A stretch of DNA of 5,774 nucleotides from Syntrophomonadaceae bacterium (GTDB lineage: Bacteria; Bacillota; Syntrophomonadia; Syntrophomonadales; Syntrophomonadaceae), in NCBI GenBank assembly GCA_012798055.1, contig JAAZOA010000248.1:1-5774 (forward strand). Direction: 5' to 3'. Position 1 is the stretch's first letter. Each line of letters begins with the position of its first letter. Made by a program: the position numbers and the translations under genes. A model generated the notes under the pieces. It was not told the DNA's origin. It did no database searches and saw nothing but the letters and a program-made list of their open reading frames with translations. Below are positions 1 through 5,329 of the stretch, one piece after another.

Positions 1-630
1 CTTGAAGTCCAGGTTCACCGCAATACCCTTGGCATCAACCTTGAGATCTCCCCAACGGAGTTGCCCAATCTCCCCGACACGGAACCCTCCCTCGTAGAGT
101 GTGAGTATGAGTGCCCGGTCTCTTGATGTACGGCACGCATCGACCATCGCTTGTACTTCCTGGGATGTGAGAAGGTCCCCTGCCTTCTTTGTCATGGTAT
201 CCTTTGGAGGGGTCTGGATCTTTCGCACTTTCTTCTCGGGAAGAGAGATATATTCACTCTCGATCATCCAGAGCAGGAACTGTTTCAAAATCCGGATGTA
301 ATCGTACTGAGTATTCTGCTTGAAGGGTCTGCCCCGTGTATGTATCCCGGTACGCATCCCCTCAATCCCGGCATAGACATCAGCCATCCGAAGTTGTGTG
401 AAAGGAGGCAGAAATCGACGCCAGCCGATGAGGGTAAATGCAATCTTGTTTGCCCGGCCGGTGCTGATTCCAGCCGATCCTCGTCTCTCCGCAAGAAATT
501 CCCTTAAAAGAGCTTCATCCTGGCGATCTATCTGGCCGGTTGCAAGTGCCTGGATTATTGCGGTGTCGCCATATTCTGATTTGATACACCCAAAATGCTC
601 TCGCTGAGTCACAGATGTGGAAGGCATCAT
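1..630 (-). CDS. Tyrosine recombinase/integrase, 3' part beyond window edge
   Basis: This is a DNA strand-exchange enzyme of the phage integrase (tyrosine recombinase) family; only its first 210 residues lie inside the window. The frame is open from the ATG at 630 to base 1. It aligns without gaps to the complete plus-strand integrase at 771-2003, with about 41 differences in 210 residues, so about 80% identity. The part seen covers the N-terminal core-binding region (about residues 20-130) and the start of the catalytic domain. That includes the first catalytic arginine in GGFRVGEIGQLRWGDL (R184) and a lysine near K210 in NLDFK. The HxxR motif, the tyrosine and any zinc ribbon lie beyond the edge. 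The start is ATGATG at 630; the first ATG is preferred because the TATA box lies about 26 nt upstream, which implies a leaderless mRNA. No disruption is seen, so it may be a functional gene. Confidence 0.9.
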   Translation of the reverse strand, partial: MMPSTSVTQREHFGCIKSEYGDTAIIQALATGQIDRQDEALLREFLAERRGSAGISTGRANKIAFTLIGWRRFLPPFTQLRMADVYAGIEGMRTGIHTRGRPFKQNTQYDYIRILKQFLLWMIESEYISLPEKKVRKIQTPPKDTMTKKAGDLLTSQEVQAMVDACRTSRDRALILTLYEGGFRVGEIGQLRWGDLKVDAKGIAVNLDFK

Positions 631-650
631 AAAAAGAAGTCGAGTGCATG

Positions 651-660
651 AGTATATAAA
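651..660 (-). promoter_or_regulatory. TATA box of the left (minus-strand) integrase
   Basis: Read on the minus strand this is TTTATATACT, a near-consensus archaeal TATA box. Its centre lies about 26 nt upstream of the ATG at 630, the normal distance to an archaeal transcription start. The transcript would therefore begin at or next to the ATG, and no SD is present. It mirrors the TATA box at 741-750. Confidence 0.65.
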
Positions 661-677
661 ACCCAGCGGGGGGAACT

Positions 678-724
678 GAACTTGGTGCTGGAAAGCCGCC
701 AGGGGGAAGCAGGACCTAAAGTTC
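678..724. repeat. Imperfect dyad at the centre of the divergent promoter region
   Basis: GAACTT at 678-683 pairs with AAGTTC at 719-724. Inside these, GGT (684-686) pairs with ACC (714-716) and GCT (687-689) with AGC (708-710), with unpaired bases on the right side. The dyad centre (701) coincides with the midpoint between the two integrase start codons. It could be a shared operator, a recombinase-binding site or the eroded centre of an inverted duplication. The pairing is short and interrupted, so chance is not excluded. Confidence 0.35.
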
Positions 725-740
725 TATTCCTCCTATCGGT

Positions 741-750
741 TTTTTATACT
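741..750 (+). promoter_or_regulatory. TATA box of the right (plus-strand) integrase
   Basis: The sequence TTTTTATACT is an archaeal TATA-like element whose centre lies about 25 nt upstream of the ATG at 771. This predicts transcription starting at the ATG, giving a leaderless mRNA with no SD. It is the mirror image of the element at 651-660. Confidence 0.6.
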
Positions 751-770
751 CCCGGCCTCGACTTTTCATT

Positions 771-2003
771 ATGATGCCTTCCACATCTGTGATCCAGAGG
801 GATCATTTTGGTTGTGTCAAAGCCGAGTACTGCGATACAGCAATCAAGCAAGCGCTGGCCTCCGGGCAGATAGATCGCCGGGATGAGGCTCTTTTAAGAG
901 AGTTCATCGCCGAGCGTAGAGGGTCGGCAGGGATAAGCACCGGCCGGGCCAACAAAATCGCCTATACGCTCATTGGCTGGCGCCGATTTCTACCTCCTTT
1001 CGGCGGACTCACGATCACAGACATCTACACTGGGATCGAGGCGATGCGAACCGGAAAGAACCAGCGGGGTAAGCCATTCAAGCAGAACACACAACACGAC
1101 TATGTGCGGATCCTCAAGCAGTTTCTCCTCTGGTTGATCGAGAACGAGTATATCGACCTTCCCGAAAAGAAAATGCGGAAGATCCGCACGCCGTCCAAGG
1201 ATATGATGACAAAGAAGGCCGGCGATCTCCTCACACCCCAAGAAGTGCAGGCGATGGTCAAGGCCTGCACGACATCCAGAGCTCGGGCAATGATCCTTGC
1301 ACTCTACGAAGGGGGATTCCGAATCGGCGAGATCGCACAGCTCAAATGGGGTGATCTCAAAGTCGATTCCAAGGGCATCGCGGTGAATCTGGATTTCAAG
1401 ACTGGGATGGCCAGGTATATCCGACTCGTTATGTCCAAAAAATACATCGCCGAATGGCGGGCCGACTACCCCCAACCGGTTACGCCTGAATCTCTCCTAT
1501 TCCTCAATGAATATGGGGAACCGATCACCTATGCTGCAGCCGCCAAGCAGATCCGGCGGGCCGCCAGGAGGGCCGGCATTAACAAGCGGATCACCCCGCA
1601 TCTCTTCCGGCACTCCAGGATCACCCATCTTCTCCAGGAGGGCATGAAGGAGAGTACCTTGAAAATGATGATGTGGGGATCAGTGGCGACCGACATGCTT
1701 CGTACCTATGCACACCTCACCGGTAGCGATATTGACTCCGAGATCTCCCGCATCTACGGACTGGAATCAGGTCCGGCAGCGACCATGCACGAAAAGCTTG
1801 AGCCGATTGTCTGCCCGGCATGCCACCTGGTCAACCCACCCGGAGAAGAGTACTGCCGGGATTGTATGGAACCGCTCACTCCGGAAGCGATTGCCGAAGA
1901 GGAGAGCGTGCAGCGGTTTGTGATGAAGAATTTTTCAACGCTCAGGAGATACCTGGATAAGGTTGAAAGGGAACAGCAGGCATCCTTGATCAGTAGTCAT
2001 TAG
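771..2003 (+). CDS. Tyrosine recombinase/integrase with C-terminal zinc ribbon
   Basis: This is a site-specific DNA recombinase of 410 aa that would cut and rejoin DNA through a 3'-phosphotyrosine link. An N-terminal SAM-like core-binding region spans about residues 20-130, and the catalytic domain about 150-330. The catalytic residues are visible: R184 in GGFRIGE, K210 in NLDFKTG, H277 and R280 in HLFRHSR, W302 in the place usually held by His or Trp, and the nucleophile Y313 in RTYAHLTG. After the catalytic domain comes a zinc ribbon with C348, C351, C362 and C365 (CPAC then CRDC), seen in archaeal integrases but not in bacterial Xer proteins. A charged tail follows. ATG 771 is chosen because a TATA box sits about 25 nt upstream; ATG 774 is possible. 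It is divergent from a paralogue on the left. All key residues are intact, so activity is likely. The substrate site is unknown. Confidence 0.95.
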   Translation: MMPSTSVIQRDHFGCVKAEYCDTAIKQALASGQIDRRDEALLREFIAERRGSAGISTGRANKIAYTLIGWRRFLPPFGGLTITDIYTGIEAMRTGKNQRGKPFKQNTQHDYVRILKQFLLWLIENEYIDLPEKKMRKIRTPSKDMMTKKAGDLLTPQEVQAMVKACTTSRARAMILALYEGGFRIGEIAQLKWGDLKVDSKGIAVNLDFKTGMARYIRLVMSKKYIAEWRADYPQPVTPESLLFLNEYGEPITYAAAAKQIRRAARRAGINKRITPHLFRHSRITHLLQEGMKESTLKMMMWGSVATDMLRTYAHLTGSDIDSEISRIYGLESGPAATMHEKLEPIVCPACHLVNPPGEEYCRDCMEPLTPEAIAEEESVQRFVMKNFSTLRRYLDKVEREQQASLISSH

Positions 2004-2028
2004 GTATCTCTGATATATTTCAGGTATA

Positions 2029-2065
2029 ACTAAATTCCAATTCACTATCAATTTTAGAATTTGGT
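2029..2065. repeat. Imperfect inverted repeat upstream of the TPR membrane-protein gene
   Basis: ACTAAATTCCAA at 2029-2040 is matched, in reverse complement, by TTAGAATTTGGT at 2054-2065 (10 of 12 positions) across a 13-base spacer. It lies just upstream of the TATA-like element for the next gene and downstream of the integrase stop. It could be an operator for the former or an mRNA 3' hairpin for the latter. AT-richness raises the odds of a chance match. Confidence 0.3.
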
Positions 2066-2068
2066 AAC

Positions 2069-2077
2069 TTTTATCTA
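2069..2077 (+). promoter_or_regulatory. TATA box of the TPR membrane-protein gene
   Basis: TTTTATCTA is an archaeal TATA-like element. Transcription would start about 25 nt later, near 2098, only a few bases before the ATG at 2105. This supports a near-leaderless transcript and separates this gene from the integrase transcription unit. Confidence 0.5.
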
Positions 2078-2104
2078 TCCTCCCAGATACACCCCTTGTC
2101 ATTC

Positions 2105-3835
2105 ATGGCAAAATTTCCTCTTTCAGACGATGATATAAATAATCCGACTACATGGAAAGAAAAGGGCAATGAATTCTTTTCAAAGGGACAATACGAAGAT
2201 GCAATAAAATGTTATGCTCGTGCCATTGAAATAGATCCCGAATATCTGGATGCTTGGAATAATATTGGATATGCCCTCATTAAACTTGGTAAAACTGATG
2301 AAGCGAAAAAATGCAATGAAAAAGTCAAGGAATTAAAACTCAAAAATAAAGGGTCATCCATTCCCGATGCGTCTCATAACGTCGCTACAAAAGATGGTTT
2401 TTATTCAATCCCACCTCATGAGAAAAAAGGATTGCCCGATTCTCCAATTAGCCCTCCTGTGATACAAACCAAAAAAGAAGAAGAAGTTACTTCCTCGAGC
2501 AATTATGAAGCTCGGGAAAAGGAATATTGTAGAAATTGCGGTGAAGAACTTCCCTATCGCCAGGGAGAATGGCCACCAAGTCTTCCAAAATTATGTCCGA
2601 ATTGTGGCGTAAGAATAAAAGACCCATTTCGATATGGGAGCCGTGAGGGTCAGGGAAGAACACACAGCGAATCGCTAAAAAATCCCACTATTGCAGCAGT
2701 TCTCTCTATTGTCCCTGGACTAGGCCAGGCATATAATGGACAGATTCTGCGAGGATTGTTATTCTTTTTTGCAACAGGTGTTGGTTTATTTTTGTTAGTA
2801 TTCCCCGGCATAATTGTGTGGATTTTCGGAATTTATGATTCATATCGGACTGCTAGAAAAATGAATTATGGGGATATTCCATTTAGAAATACAAGTATAA
2901 AATTAATCGTTGGCTATATCCTTTTATTGCTCATTATTTCTGGGGTGGCTGCTGCTGGATATTCATATTTTGCCAATCCCTCAAAAAATAATGTTCTTCC
3001 TATTTTTGGAAAGACGTCAAAAATCGCCACTTTGGAAAAGATCGTCCGAGAGTATCATCAGACTCATACCTACATGGGAGATAGCATCTATGTCTGCGGT
3101 GATATGGCCTCGGATGTCTGGAACATGGTTGAAACTCAAAATATCAATGCAATGATTGTCATTGGAAATGTTGAGAGAGATATCACCAAAATTGAAGATG
3201 CAAATCATGCCTGGGTTATCGCAGAAGTCGATCCCAATAGTTGGATTGCGTTAGAAACAACCGGAGGATATCTTGTATGCGAAGATCCGAAAATTTGTCC
3301 TGTTTCAAATCCTCGCTATTTCACAGGATGGAAGTTTGAAAATCCGAAGGCATTAAATGATGCAATCGAAAAACTTGAACATCCCTGTCCTACTGGATAC
3401 GTGTTTGGAGAAGATCAAAAATGCCACCCAGCTTGTGGAGGAAGTCATTACTGCATTGGTGATAGCATTTGTGTCAACGGCGAATGTGTTGCATGTGATG
3501 AAGGATATATCCTAGGCGATGATCTTCAGTGCCATAAACAATGCGGCTCAACCCGGGCGTATTGTACAGGAGATAGTGTGTGTGTCAATGGTGAATGCCG
3601 CACCTGTCCTGAAGGATACATAATGGGAAATGACTTGAAATGTCATCAACCATGTGGCTCTACCAAGACCTACTGCACGGGAGATAGTATCTGTATCAAT
3701 GGTGAATGCCGCAGCTGTCCGAGCGGATACATTTTTGGAAGTGATTACCAATGTCATCAGGAATGCCCGATTGGGTCTAATCAATACTGCTTGAGAGGGA
3801 CTTGTGGTGCGGATGGTTTATGCCACCTTTATTGA
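2105..3835 (+). CDS. Membrane protein: TPR, zinc ribbon, membrane block, transglutaminase-like domain, Cys-rich repeats
   Basis: This is a 576-aa multidomain protein counted from the ATG; a TTG at 2096 would add three residues, but the ATG is preferred. Two TPR helical repeats span about residues 15-80 (KEKGNEFFSKGQYEDAI; IEIDPEYLDAWNNIGYAL), followed by a low-complexity linker. A zinc ribbon has C142, C145, C164 and C167. The membrane block at about 194-290 starts with SIVPGLGQAYNGQ and ends in a clear transmembrane helix (IVGYILLLLIISGVAAAG). Residues 297-427 look like a transglutaminase/papain-fold domain: C331 in YVCGDMASDVW, H368 in NHAWVIAEV and E384 in IALETTGG as candidate catalytic residues. 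The tail (428-576) is 3.5 Cys-rich repeats. Topology inferred: TPR and zinc ribbon inside the cell, transglutaminase-like domain and repeats outside. Function is unknown; protein cross-linking, proteolysis or surface adhesion would fit. The gene is much richer in A+T than the integrase. Confidence 0.88.
   Translation: MAKFPLSDDDINNPTTWKEKGNEFFSKGQYEDAIKCYARAIEIDPEYLDAWNNIGYALIKLGKTDEAKKCNEKVKELKLKNKGSSIPDASHNVATKDGFYSIPPHEKKGLPDSPISPPVIQTKKEEEVTSSSNYEAREKEYCRNCGEELPYRQGEWPPSLPKLCPNCGVRIKDPFRYGSREGQGRTHSESLKNPTIAAVLSIVPGLGQAYNGQILRGLLFFFATGVGLFLLVFPGIIVWIFGIYDSYRTARKMNYGDIPFRNTSIKLIVGYILLLLIISGVAAAGYSYFANPSKNNVLPIFGKTSKIATLEKIVREYHQTHTYMGDSIYVCGDMASDVWNMVETQNINAMIVIGNVERDITKIEDANHAWVIAEVDPNSWIALETTGGYLVCEDPKICPVSNPRYFTGWKFENPKALNDAIEKLEHPCPTGYVFGEDQKCHPACGGSHYCIGDSICVNGECVACDEGYILGDDLQCHKQCGSTRAYCTGDSVCVNGECRTCPEGYIMGNDLKCHQPCGSTKTYCTGDSICINGECRSCPSGYIFGSDYQCHQECPIGSNQYCLRGTCGADGLCHLY
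3386..3832 (+). repeat. Tandem Cys-rich repeats in the C-terminus of the membrane protein
   Basis: Four consecutive units begin at 3386, 3494, 3605 and 3716 and encode 36, 37, 37 and 39 residues. The first three share C-x2-GY-x2-G-x-D-x2-CH-x2-C-G, then YC, GDS, C and NGEC, giving six cysteines per unit, as in EGF-like or knottin modules. The fourth unit is diverged after its third cysteine. At the DNA level 25-base stretches at 3585-3609 and 3696-3720 differ at one position and are 111 bases apart, which indicates recent unit duplication. The cysteines suggest disulphides in an extracytoplasmic domain. Confidence 0.85.
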
Positions 3836-3845
3836 TACAACGACA

Positions 3846-3868
3846 TTTTTGGCAAATTGAATTTTTTT
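3846..3868 (+). terminator. T-tract terminator of the plus-strand membrane-protein gene
   Basis: Two oligo-T runs, T5 at 3846-3850 and T7 at 3862-3868, lie just after the stop codon at 3833-3835. Archaeal RNA polymerase terminates at such U-tracts without needing a hairpin. A further T6 at 3892-3897 could act as back-up. Confidence 0.5.
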
Positions 3869-3876
3869 CAGCATTT

Positions 3877-3887
3877 AAAAGCAAAAA
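3877..3887 (-). terminator. T-tract terminator of the minus-strand CAP/nuclease operon
   Basis: On the minus strand this region reads as T5 (3887-3883) and T4 (3880-3877) shortly after the stop codon of the CAP-domain gene at 3896-3898. It faces the plus-strand terminator, giving a convergent bidirectional termination zone of about 60 bases. Confidence 0.4.
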
Positions 3888-3895
3888 CAGATTTT

Positions 3896-4342
3896 TTATT
3901 CAAATGAGAAGGCTCCATATGCAAATTTCCCTCTTTTAGCATATGCAAATGCCGCCTTTTTTACTGATGCATCCATCATCCAGGCCCAGTGTTTACTGCT
4001 TTTTTTCCATTGGTGAAACATCTGTTTAGTAATTATTGTTGGAGAACCGTCACTCGTAACCATGCAGCAATTTTCAAGCTGGGTTTCCGAATGTGATAAC
4101 GCCCCTTCTCCTGCCATATGTTGACTCCAAATTACTGAATGCATTTCCAAACTATGATCAAATACAACAGGGGGCAGATGGTGTTTTCTTCGTTCCTTAT
4201 TTACCATCCCCAGCATCAACCGGTTGATATTGTTGACATGAATATATCGTGTCCTGGGCCTCTTTCTCCTGGGTGATGGATGTCTGCAATTGTAGCCAAA
4301 TAAACGGTTGATAGTCCTCCTTATTGTATTGAGAATCCTCAT
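3896..4342 (-). CDS. CAP/SCP-domain protein (CRISP/PR-1/YkwD-like)
   Basis: This 148-aa protein has a CAP (SCP/PR-1-like) domain at about residues 40-147. Visible hallmarks are the first helix RLMLGMVNKERRKHHLPPV, H84 in GALSHSE, an E90-N91 pair like the GEN motif, H118 in SSKHWAWMMD after a conserved-type Trp, and the final strand GAFSFE. CAP proteins bind lipids, metals or other proteins, mostly outside the cell, and rarely have a proven enzymatic role. The N-terminus is strongly basic (HPSPRRKRPRTR) with no hydrophobic signal segment, so export is not evident, which is unusual for the family. A GTG at 4354 is in frame, but ATG 4342 is preferred because GTGAGG lies 6 nt upstream of it as SD. 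It is the second gene of an operon, 21 bases after the nuclease-like gene. Specific role unknown. Confidence 0.8.
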   Translation of the reverse strand: MRILNTIRRTINRLFGYNCRHPSPRRKRPRTRYIHVNNINRLMLGMVNKERRKHHLPPVVFDHSLEMHSVIWSQHMAGEGALSHSETQLENCCMVTSDGSPTIITKQMFHQWKKSSKHWAWMMDASVKKAAFAYAKRGKFAYGAFSFE

Positions 4343-4348
4343 TGTTAT

Positions 4349-4354
4349 CCTCAC
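4349..4354 (-). promoter_or_regulatory. SD of the CAP-domain gene
   Basis: GTGAGG on the minus strand lies 6 nt before ATG 4342 and is complementary to the 3' end of archaeal 16S rRNA. It overlaps the alternative GTG start at 4354, which makes the ATG the better choice. Confidence 0.45.
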
Positions 4355-4363
4355 AGAAAATGA

Positions 4364-4900
4364 TTATTTCAGCATTCCATTTTTCCAAAAAAATGGTTTG
4401 TTTGGAGGTATTCGTTCATACTTATCAAGGATACTCGGGAATATTTCGGGATATTTTGCGACTTCCAGAGGAACACAGAACGTGAAATCGGGATGAGCAG
4501 GTGTGCCTGACAAGCCAATCATCACAAATACGGGTATGTTTTTCTTCCGGGCAAATTCCTGATAACGTCTGATCTGGTCAGGCCGGGACCATCGGATAAC
4601 CCAATCGTTGATTTTACTACTCTTCACCGGATTTGCACGCCACTTACATTCAACTGCAAACATTTCATTGGTGGGCTTATAGCGAATGACAAAATCGGGA
4701 TTTGCATCGGTTTCGACGAAAATACCCTCACGTTTCTCTGAATTATCTCTTGTCCATTCATGTATAGCAAAGTATTCGCGTTTGAGGTTAAACAAGCCGG
4801 CAACGTATTGTTCGAACGCTTTTCCTTTCCCGTACTGTTCCTGTTGCTCGTCAGGCAACCAAATATCAACAGTTTTGAGAAGTTTATCCATAAACCCCAT
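4364..4900 (-). CDS. PD-(D/E)XK nuclease-like protein
   Basis: This 178-aa protein has the motif order of the PD-(D/E)XK restriction-endonuclease-like superfamily: E30 in GKAFEQYVAGLF (motif I), D69 in ANPDFVIRY (motif II) and E84-x-K86 in FAVECKWR (motif III). A helix follows with Q109 and Y113 in PDQIRRYQEFA, as in many members of this fold. After it come the strand IPVFVMIGLSG and a terminal region ending FFWKNGMLK. The family hydrolyses DNA using a divalent metal held by these acidic residues, and all appear intact. The specific role (restriction, repair, element maintenance or host defence) cannot be read from the sequence, and no methyltransferase is nearby. It heads an operon with the CAP-domain gene 21 bases downstream. 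ATG 4900 is used; ATG 4891 is a real alternative because no clear SD precedes 4900 and a TATA-like TTTAATAG lies about 23 nt upstream of 4891. Confidence 0.83.
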   Translation of the reverse strand: MGFMDKLLKTVDIWLPDEQQEQYGKGKAFEQYVAGLFNLKREYFAIHEWTRDNSEKREGIFVETDANPDFVIRYKPTNEMFAVECKWRANPVKSSKINDWVIRWSRPDQIRRYQEFARKKNIPVFVMIGLSGTPAHPDFTFCVPLEVAKYPEIFPSILDKYERIPPNKPFFWKNGMLK

Positions 4901-5188
4901 AATATTCCCTATTAAAGGGGTGATTTAGGAACAGTATGGATAAATGTTGCGCAGAAGCGATCACCTATTCTGTTGAGATCATCAACCTGGATGCTCTTTT
5001 CTGTTTCCATACTGATCTTTCATCCACATTCACCCTCAATCGGTCCCGTTGGGCTTGCTACGGATGCTCCGGGCCACATTCAGAACCCCTCCCAAAGACT
5101 TTAAAAGACGGTCATCCTCACCAATTTTGTATGCAGCCGATCACCTTCTCAAATCATTCTGGATAACGGCCTGCATACAGGTGAGAAC
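4901..5188. other. Intergenic stretch with no confident intact gene
   Basis: This 288-base stretch holds the promoter region of the minus-strand operon and a probable gene remnant at 5036-5194. A plus-strand frame at 4936-5166 has a good SD (GGGGTGAT at 4917-4924) before ATG 4936. Its 76-residue product has no recognisable domain and a non-biased third-base pattern, so I do not call it. TTTAAAAG at about 5100-5107 could be a TATA box for the small-ORF chain on the right. CAGTATGGA (4932-4940) is repeated inverted at 5006-5014. No tRNA, CRISPR or insertion sequence is seen. Confidence 0.4.
4939..4946 (-). promoter_or_regulatory. Candidate TATA box of the nuclease/CAP operon
   Basis: On the minus strand this reads ATTTATCC, an archaeal TATA-like element about 40 nt upstream of ATG 4900, giving a leader of roughly 15-18 nt. 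A competing element, TTTAATAG at about 4910-4917, would instead give a leaderless transcript starting near ATG 4891. Confidence 0.35.
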
Positions 5189-5194
5189 TTGCAT
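5036..5194 (-). pseudogene. Coding-like remnant with an in-frame TGA
   Basis: Read on the minus strand from ATG 5194, the frame gives 17 codons ending in AVIQNDLRR. A TGA at 5141-5143 follows, and then an open stretch begins SAAYKIGEDDRLLKSLGG and ends in SKPNGTD before a TGA at 5036-5038. The second part has natural-looking composition and codon use, yet no ATG, GTG or TTG start near its beginning. Reading through the TGA would give one coherent polypeptide of about 51 residues, so a single TGG-to-TGA change in a small or truncated gene is one explanation. An AGGTGATC matching the archaeal SD lies across the TGA, so a separate short gene with an unusual start is another. The product is not recognised. 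The 5' end overlaps the start of the plus-strand 46-codon ORF. Confidence 0.3.
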
Positions 5195-5329
5195 AACTCA
5201 GCACTTCGCACTCGACGCAGGGCTATTGAAGCCTACGAACGCCACACCGGGTTTACCGGCATTGGCGAGTATTTTGCAGAGCAGGGACTGATCACCATCA
5301 TCGATGAGGAGGCAGTATGCGCAGAATAG
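5189..5329 (+). CDS. Small hypothetical protein, TTG start, first of the small-ORF chain
   Basis: The 46-aa frame ends at TAG 5327-5329 and has convincing protein-like content, including AIEAYERHTGFTGIGEYF and a C-terminus DEEAVCAE. There is no in-frame ATG after the upstream stop at 5102-5104. The best start is TTG 5189, preceded by AGGTGAG at 5179-5185. The open frame also reads plausibly back to about 5162 (DNGLHTGEN), so the gene may be 5'-truncated rather than TTG-initiated. Its end overlaps the next ORF (ATG 5317) by 13 bases, suggesting translational coupling. The family is not recognised. Downstream neighbours suggest a viral or plasmid-type operon. Confidence 0.5.
   Translation: MHNSALRTRRRAIEAYERHTGFTGIGEYFAEQGLITIIDEEAVCAE

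Larger units (their letters stand above)
609..792. repeat. Inverted repeat around the divergent integrase starts
   Basis: The 22 bases at 609-630 are the exact reverse complement of 771-792. Each arm starts at the ATGATG of one integrase and covers the codons for MMPSTSV. Similarity continues outward into the coding regions and, imperfectly, inward through the promoters (a shared CTCGAC and the TATA boxes). The axis of symmetry is at 700.5. The arms are explained by the two genes being paralogous, but they could also serve as inverted recombination sites. Confidence 0.85.

Noticed and set aside
990..1475. Minus-strand 161-codon ORF inside the integrase
   Set aside because: Antisense shadow of a strongly conserved catalytic domain.
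4906..4919. CCCT/AGGG mini-hairpin near the nuclease start
   Set aside because: Only a four-base stem; too short to support as an operator.
4932..5014. Inverted 9-base pair CAGTATGGA/TCCATACTG as possible element end
   Set aside because: Short, widely spaced and not associated with a transposase or target duplication; chance is likely.
4959..5146. Two copies of CGATCACCT (AGGTGATCG on the minus strand) as SDs of minus-strand genes
   Set aside because: Neither is followed at normal spacing by an in-frame start of a convincing ORF; the match may be chance.
4936..5166. Plus-strand 76-codon ORF with an SD-like GGGGTGAT upstream
   Set aside because: No recognisable domain, unbiased third codon positions, and it overlaps a more protein-like minus-strand frame.
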